From Pampus argenteus (Eukaryota > Chordata > Actinopteri > Scombriformes > Stromateidae): a stretch of 64,000 nt of DNA. The notes under the pieces were generated by a model that was not told the origin of the DNA, did not search any database, and saw only the letters and a list, made by a program, of their open reading frames with translations. Below, piece after piece: positions 60,660-64,000 of the stretch. The stretch lies in NCBI GenBank assembly GCA_036937835.1, contig CM072879.1, positions 5,742,001 to 5,806,000 of the forward strand. Direction: 5' to 3'. Positions within the stretch are counted from its first letter, which is position 1; every line of letters starts with the position of its first letter. Position numbers and translations under genes: made by a program.

Positions 60660-63600
60660 AAAATATAAAAAAAAAGTCCTGAACTCAAGTATGACAGTCT
60701 GGACATTATTTGAAATCAACTGAATAGTCAAAAACAACAAAGCAGTGGTCCTCTCTCCTTCCCTTTCCTCTCCTCCCCCCATGCAGACAGCAATATCATA
60801 TCAGCATGTACAGTATTTAAAGCAGCGGCGCTTATCAATAAACGTTCCCTAAACGTGAAGCATTGAGAAGGTCACAGTCAATTAGGTTGGATAAAATAAC
60901 AGCGATGACATTCACGTTGTCACAAAAGGAGAGGGTCCGACCCTCTGGGACTGAGGGATGGATAGAGTTGAGACTACTACTGCCGCAGCTACATCTGCAG
61001 GAAGTCAATGACTGACGCCAGCAGAGACAACAATGTTTTTTTGCCTTTGTGCAAATTGAAGAAACATAACCATAAATTTGCAAGCGGCAGATCAATACAG
61101 CCAAGACGTGGCCAAGTCCTGAGAAACGTATCCAAGGGGAAAACCATTCGATAACTCCGATCAGAGATGGAACCGGTAGCCCGCTATTAATCTTCCATTA
61201 CCAGCCACAGGCCAGCGGCCATTGTGAAGGAGCTTGAGACGTTTAGTGACAGATTCGGCCATTAAAGCTCGCAGTGATGTGTATACCTGGCGATCAGACA
61301 GATTTCTCTTTGTATTATTGGTGCAATCGTTCATCAGATGTGGTCCATTAGAGTGGTCACGTTACAAAGGGCGGCACCGCAGCCCTTTTCCTTTAACCAA
61401 CATGACTCTGTATACCATATCACGAGCCGCCAGGCAAACATATTTAATATTTCATCTCAGATTGCTTACATGACAGATCATTGATCGAGTGAGTTGGATT
61501 TCCAACATTCCCTCCTTTTTTTTTTTTTTTTCATAAACAGTCTGCCGTTCATGAATGTTTCTGTAATAATGAAGTCATTGTAACCTGAAACAATGCTTAG
61601 TTAGGAAGAGCAGAAGTGTTTCTCTTTTCATTTTAATGACAAGGACAGGCCTGTGACTATGCTTAATAGTAATGTTCCCATTATGCACAGCAGAATCTCT
61701 GGAGATTGCCCTTAAATATGGGACTACTCAATCATGACGAGAGGAATCTATGTTGGAATGAAATGGGTCATATGGTACTTTAAATAAATATGATAATAAG
61801 GCAGACACTACCGATTGCTAGGGGGGTTATTTGCGTTATATGTGAAAAGAACAGTTAGGTAGACTGAATAATACTGCGACAGTGAAAGTGAAAGTGATTC
61901 TGGTCCATAGCAGCAGTATCAGTATCAGCAGTGTCGCTATGCAAATGCTTTAAATGTGTTCACATGTGAATTTTTACCAGTTTCCTGATGGGTTTTTTTC
62001 TTTTCTTTTCTTTCAAGTGATATGTGTCATCTTTTTGTGTAAGAAATGTTTGATTAGCCGCTCCGATATAACACAACAGTGATTTAACACAGTGCACTGT
62101 TGAGAAAAAGGTGCTAATGGGAATGTTTCTGTTGTATTTGAAGGGGGAAGAGACGTCATTTCAAAATGATCCTTTGTAACTTTGTGGAATAATGTAAGAT
62201 TTTCTTTGTTCAAATGTTACATAGTCCTGCTTTAAAGACATACAGATATACCTCTATTCATGATGATGTACAATTCAGCTGAAAAAAAAGGCCCACATTG
62301 GCCTAATATATTCTAAAAATACACCTTGCCTTACTCAGGTAATTCACTGTTCATGAATACAAAAAAGCACAGGGAATAATGAGTATTAGAAATACAGTTA
62401 AGACTAGAAAAGAACTGATTTCCAATGGAAATTTGCCTTGTGCTTTTTTATAGATGAAGCAAATATGCTTGTGTTGCGCACAGTGAGTTCTGATGTAGAA
62501 ACATTATTGTTCATTTTTTCACATTTCAAACACTTGCGTTTAACCTGAATAGAAAGCTATAAGAGCCCTAAAGTTGACAGTTGAGCTGTTTTTGAGTGTA
62601 ACATATGCCAGGAGAAATATGTGGAAAAAAAAAAAATGGATTCTTATGTGAACCACGGAGCTTTATTTCTGAATGATAAAACAGCGTGGGTAATCTGCCG
62701 AGGGACCCAACTGCTAGACTGTAACAAACACCCGTGATGGAGAGGATATACAAAAGATATAGGCATGAGCCTCGGATTACCACTTATGGCTCTGACAGAA
62801 AAAAGGCTTCAGACGAGCGTCTTGTGACGAACGGAAAGCGGCTCCTGTAAGTTGGGCCCTTCCCTCTCAGCAGGGGTCACAATTATATATCTCACCAGGC
62901 GACCTTAGGTGCCCAGTGGGAGTAATGTACTTCTTACAGTGATATATATGACACGTATAGTGCAATTTGTCTGCCTACAGCGCTGCACGTTTCTCCAGCC
63001 TCAAAAGCATTGTGTGAGGAAGTAAAAAGGAGCAATGAGTCAAGTGTTTGGAGTGATGTCACTTGACGGAGGGGGGTTAGATATGAGTATCAGTGTCCCA
63101 CCCGATATTTGGCTTTTTGTTACACATCACATATTGATCGGGTCATGTGATCTCACACTGATATATGGAAGTTCATCTCTGACCGAAGCCCGGCTGAAGC
63201 GGTCTAAAAAGTCTGCAGTCGGATTTAATTTTCTTTTGCATCATATGCTTTTAATCAGAACTCGACGGCACATTAATTATTCTGTTAGTAACTTGCGTCT
63301 TGTGATGTTCTAAAAGGCTTGTTTTTCAGGGACGTTTCCACTTTGAAAAGAATGAAGCTGAATATGTATAACGGGATGTGTTGCATAACGGCAGATGTAA
63401 TAATGACAAAAAAAAGGAATAAATTCATGCCATGAGCGCCAACGATACGCTTTCAACAAAAGCTTCCGACGTTATTATGTCGGTACTCTCATGCAATTAT
63501 AATATGACAAAACAATACAATGGGTTATTGTATGTTATACCAGTCGCAAGTGATTCTCGCAGTGTTCATTACGACTGTCAATAAAACACAAACTGAACTA

Positions 63601-64000
63601 ATAGTAGGTGTTCTGTCATTCATTTCTCAAATTAATAGTATACATACTAAGTAAAATAATAGGCAGCCAACATTAACATTTGTTCCTGTGTCTGAGCAGA
63701 AGCTCCGGTATACTAAGCAGTGCTGAAACACTGACCTAACATAAAGCAGGCAGCAGGGTCCCTTGTGTTTGTGTTTGTGTTTTGTGAATCAATGCACTCT
63801 CCCTCATTGATTTTGAATGCGACGCTCCTCGCGCGTACACAGCTGCTTTCGTTTATGCCACAAGGTTACAAGCTCTTTGCTCATGCACGCCACCTGCTCT
63901 GGCATTTTCTCCCTCATCTGGACCTGCGGTAACACACCGGTTAGCCTCTGTGAGATGTCGAGCCAGCTTTTGTGTCCTCAGATGCTGGCTATGACTGCCA

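Larger units (their letters stand above)
1..64000 (-). other. khdrbs3: KHDRBS3 locus (partial gene, both ends outside window)
   Basis: All host coding signal belongs to one minus-strand gene. Six exons with canonical AG acceptors and GT donors join in compatible phases: exon 2 (35638-35756), 3 (27120-27236), 4 (21198-21344), 5 (20228-20367), 6 (13154-13334), 7 (3891-3973), 787 nt in total. The assignment to KHDRBS3 rather than KHDRBS1 or KHDRBS2 rests on paralogue-specific residues: LTKMS after the GPRG loop, APPAEAYARMGH, KKFLIP, and IRQAQLQELTYLNGG. The family binds U/A-rich RNA such as UUAA and UAAA as a dimer in the nucleus and controls alternative splicing, for example of neurexins. The first coding exon and the terminal exons were looked for and not seen, so they are inferred to lie outside the window. 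Confidence 0.93.
35757..64000 (-). other. khdrbs3: KHDRBS3 intron 1 (at least 28 kb, exon 1 not found)
   Basis: No coding exon is visible in this stretch. The expected first exon (start Met, EEKYLPELMAEKD-type N-terminus) was sought on the minus strand and not found, so it should lie to the right of the window. Contents are dispersed repeats (36180-36460, 38600-38980, 42165-42200), a perfect hairpin (41160-41190), a 32-bp minisatellite (51439-51895), AT, GT, GGT and AAC arrays, and several long non-repetitive AT-rich blocks that could be conserved enhancers (for example 46035-46260, 50000-50290, 57870-58110). Confidence 0.7.

Noticed and set aside
35757..64000. Search for KHDRBS3 exon 1 on the minus strand
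   Set aside because: No segment encoding the expected N-terminus followed by a donor in phase 1 was seen, so it is assigned outside the window.

Overview
The window is vertebrate nuclear DNA, most likely from a percomorph (spiny-rayed) teleost. It is about 60% AT and has no long uninterrupted ORF of the kind a bacterium would show. Short exons with canonical GT/AG borders are separated by kilobase introns, and the introns carry dinucleotide and tetranucleotide arrays plus several dispersed repeats I recognise from spiny-rayed fish genomes.

One host gene fills the window: KHDRBS3 (T-STAR / SLM2), a STAR-family KH-domain RNA-binding splicing regulator, on the minus strand. Six consecutive coding exons join in frame: exon 2 (35638-35756), exon 3 (27120-27236), exon 4 (21198-21344), exon 5 (20228-20367), exon 6 (13154-13334) and exon 7 (3891-3973). 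They cover about 262 residues, from just after the N-terminal start through the QUA1/KH/QUA2 core and the RG/proline-rich linker to the start of the tyrosine-rich tail. The start exon was not found and should lie beyond position 64000. The last exons (rest of the Tyr-rich tail, nuclear localisation end) should lie before position 1. Everything right of 35757 is therefore read as intron 1 (at least 28 kb).

The compact exon 4/exon 5 neighbourhood (20180-21350) holds the most interesting host signal. A 51-nt, in-frame, open candidate cassette exon (21049-21099), with good splice sites on both sides, lies 98 nt downstream of exon 4. In the pre-mRNA a (CA)n tract precedes it, and (UG)n tracts lie on both sides of exon 5. 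The CA and UG tracts are complementary and could fold against each other to loop out the cassette exon.

Intron 5 contains an apparently complete, young IS630/Tc1/mariner-type DNA transposon (14843-18141, plus strand, antisense to the host gene). It has perfect 57-bp terminal inverted repeats, TA target-site duplications, a TATA box, a three-exon transposase with two small introns (462 aa, D-D-35-E catalytic triad, RG-rich N-terminal tail) and an AATAAA signal.

Other contents are a 5'-inverted LINE remnant in intron 3 (24290-24875), a 32-bp minisatellite with a duplicated 128-bp higher-order block in intron 1 (51439-51895), several dispersed teleost repeats (some in opposite orientation on either side of exons 2-6), long microsatellites, a perfect 12-bp hairpin at 41160-41190 and some non-repetitive intronic stretches that may be conserved regulatory DNA. 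No second host protein-coding gene, rRNA, tRNA or CRISPR array was found.
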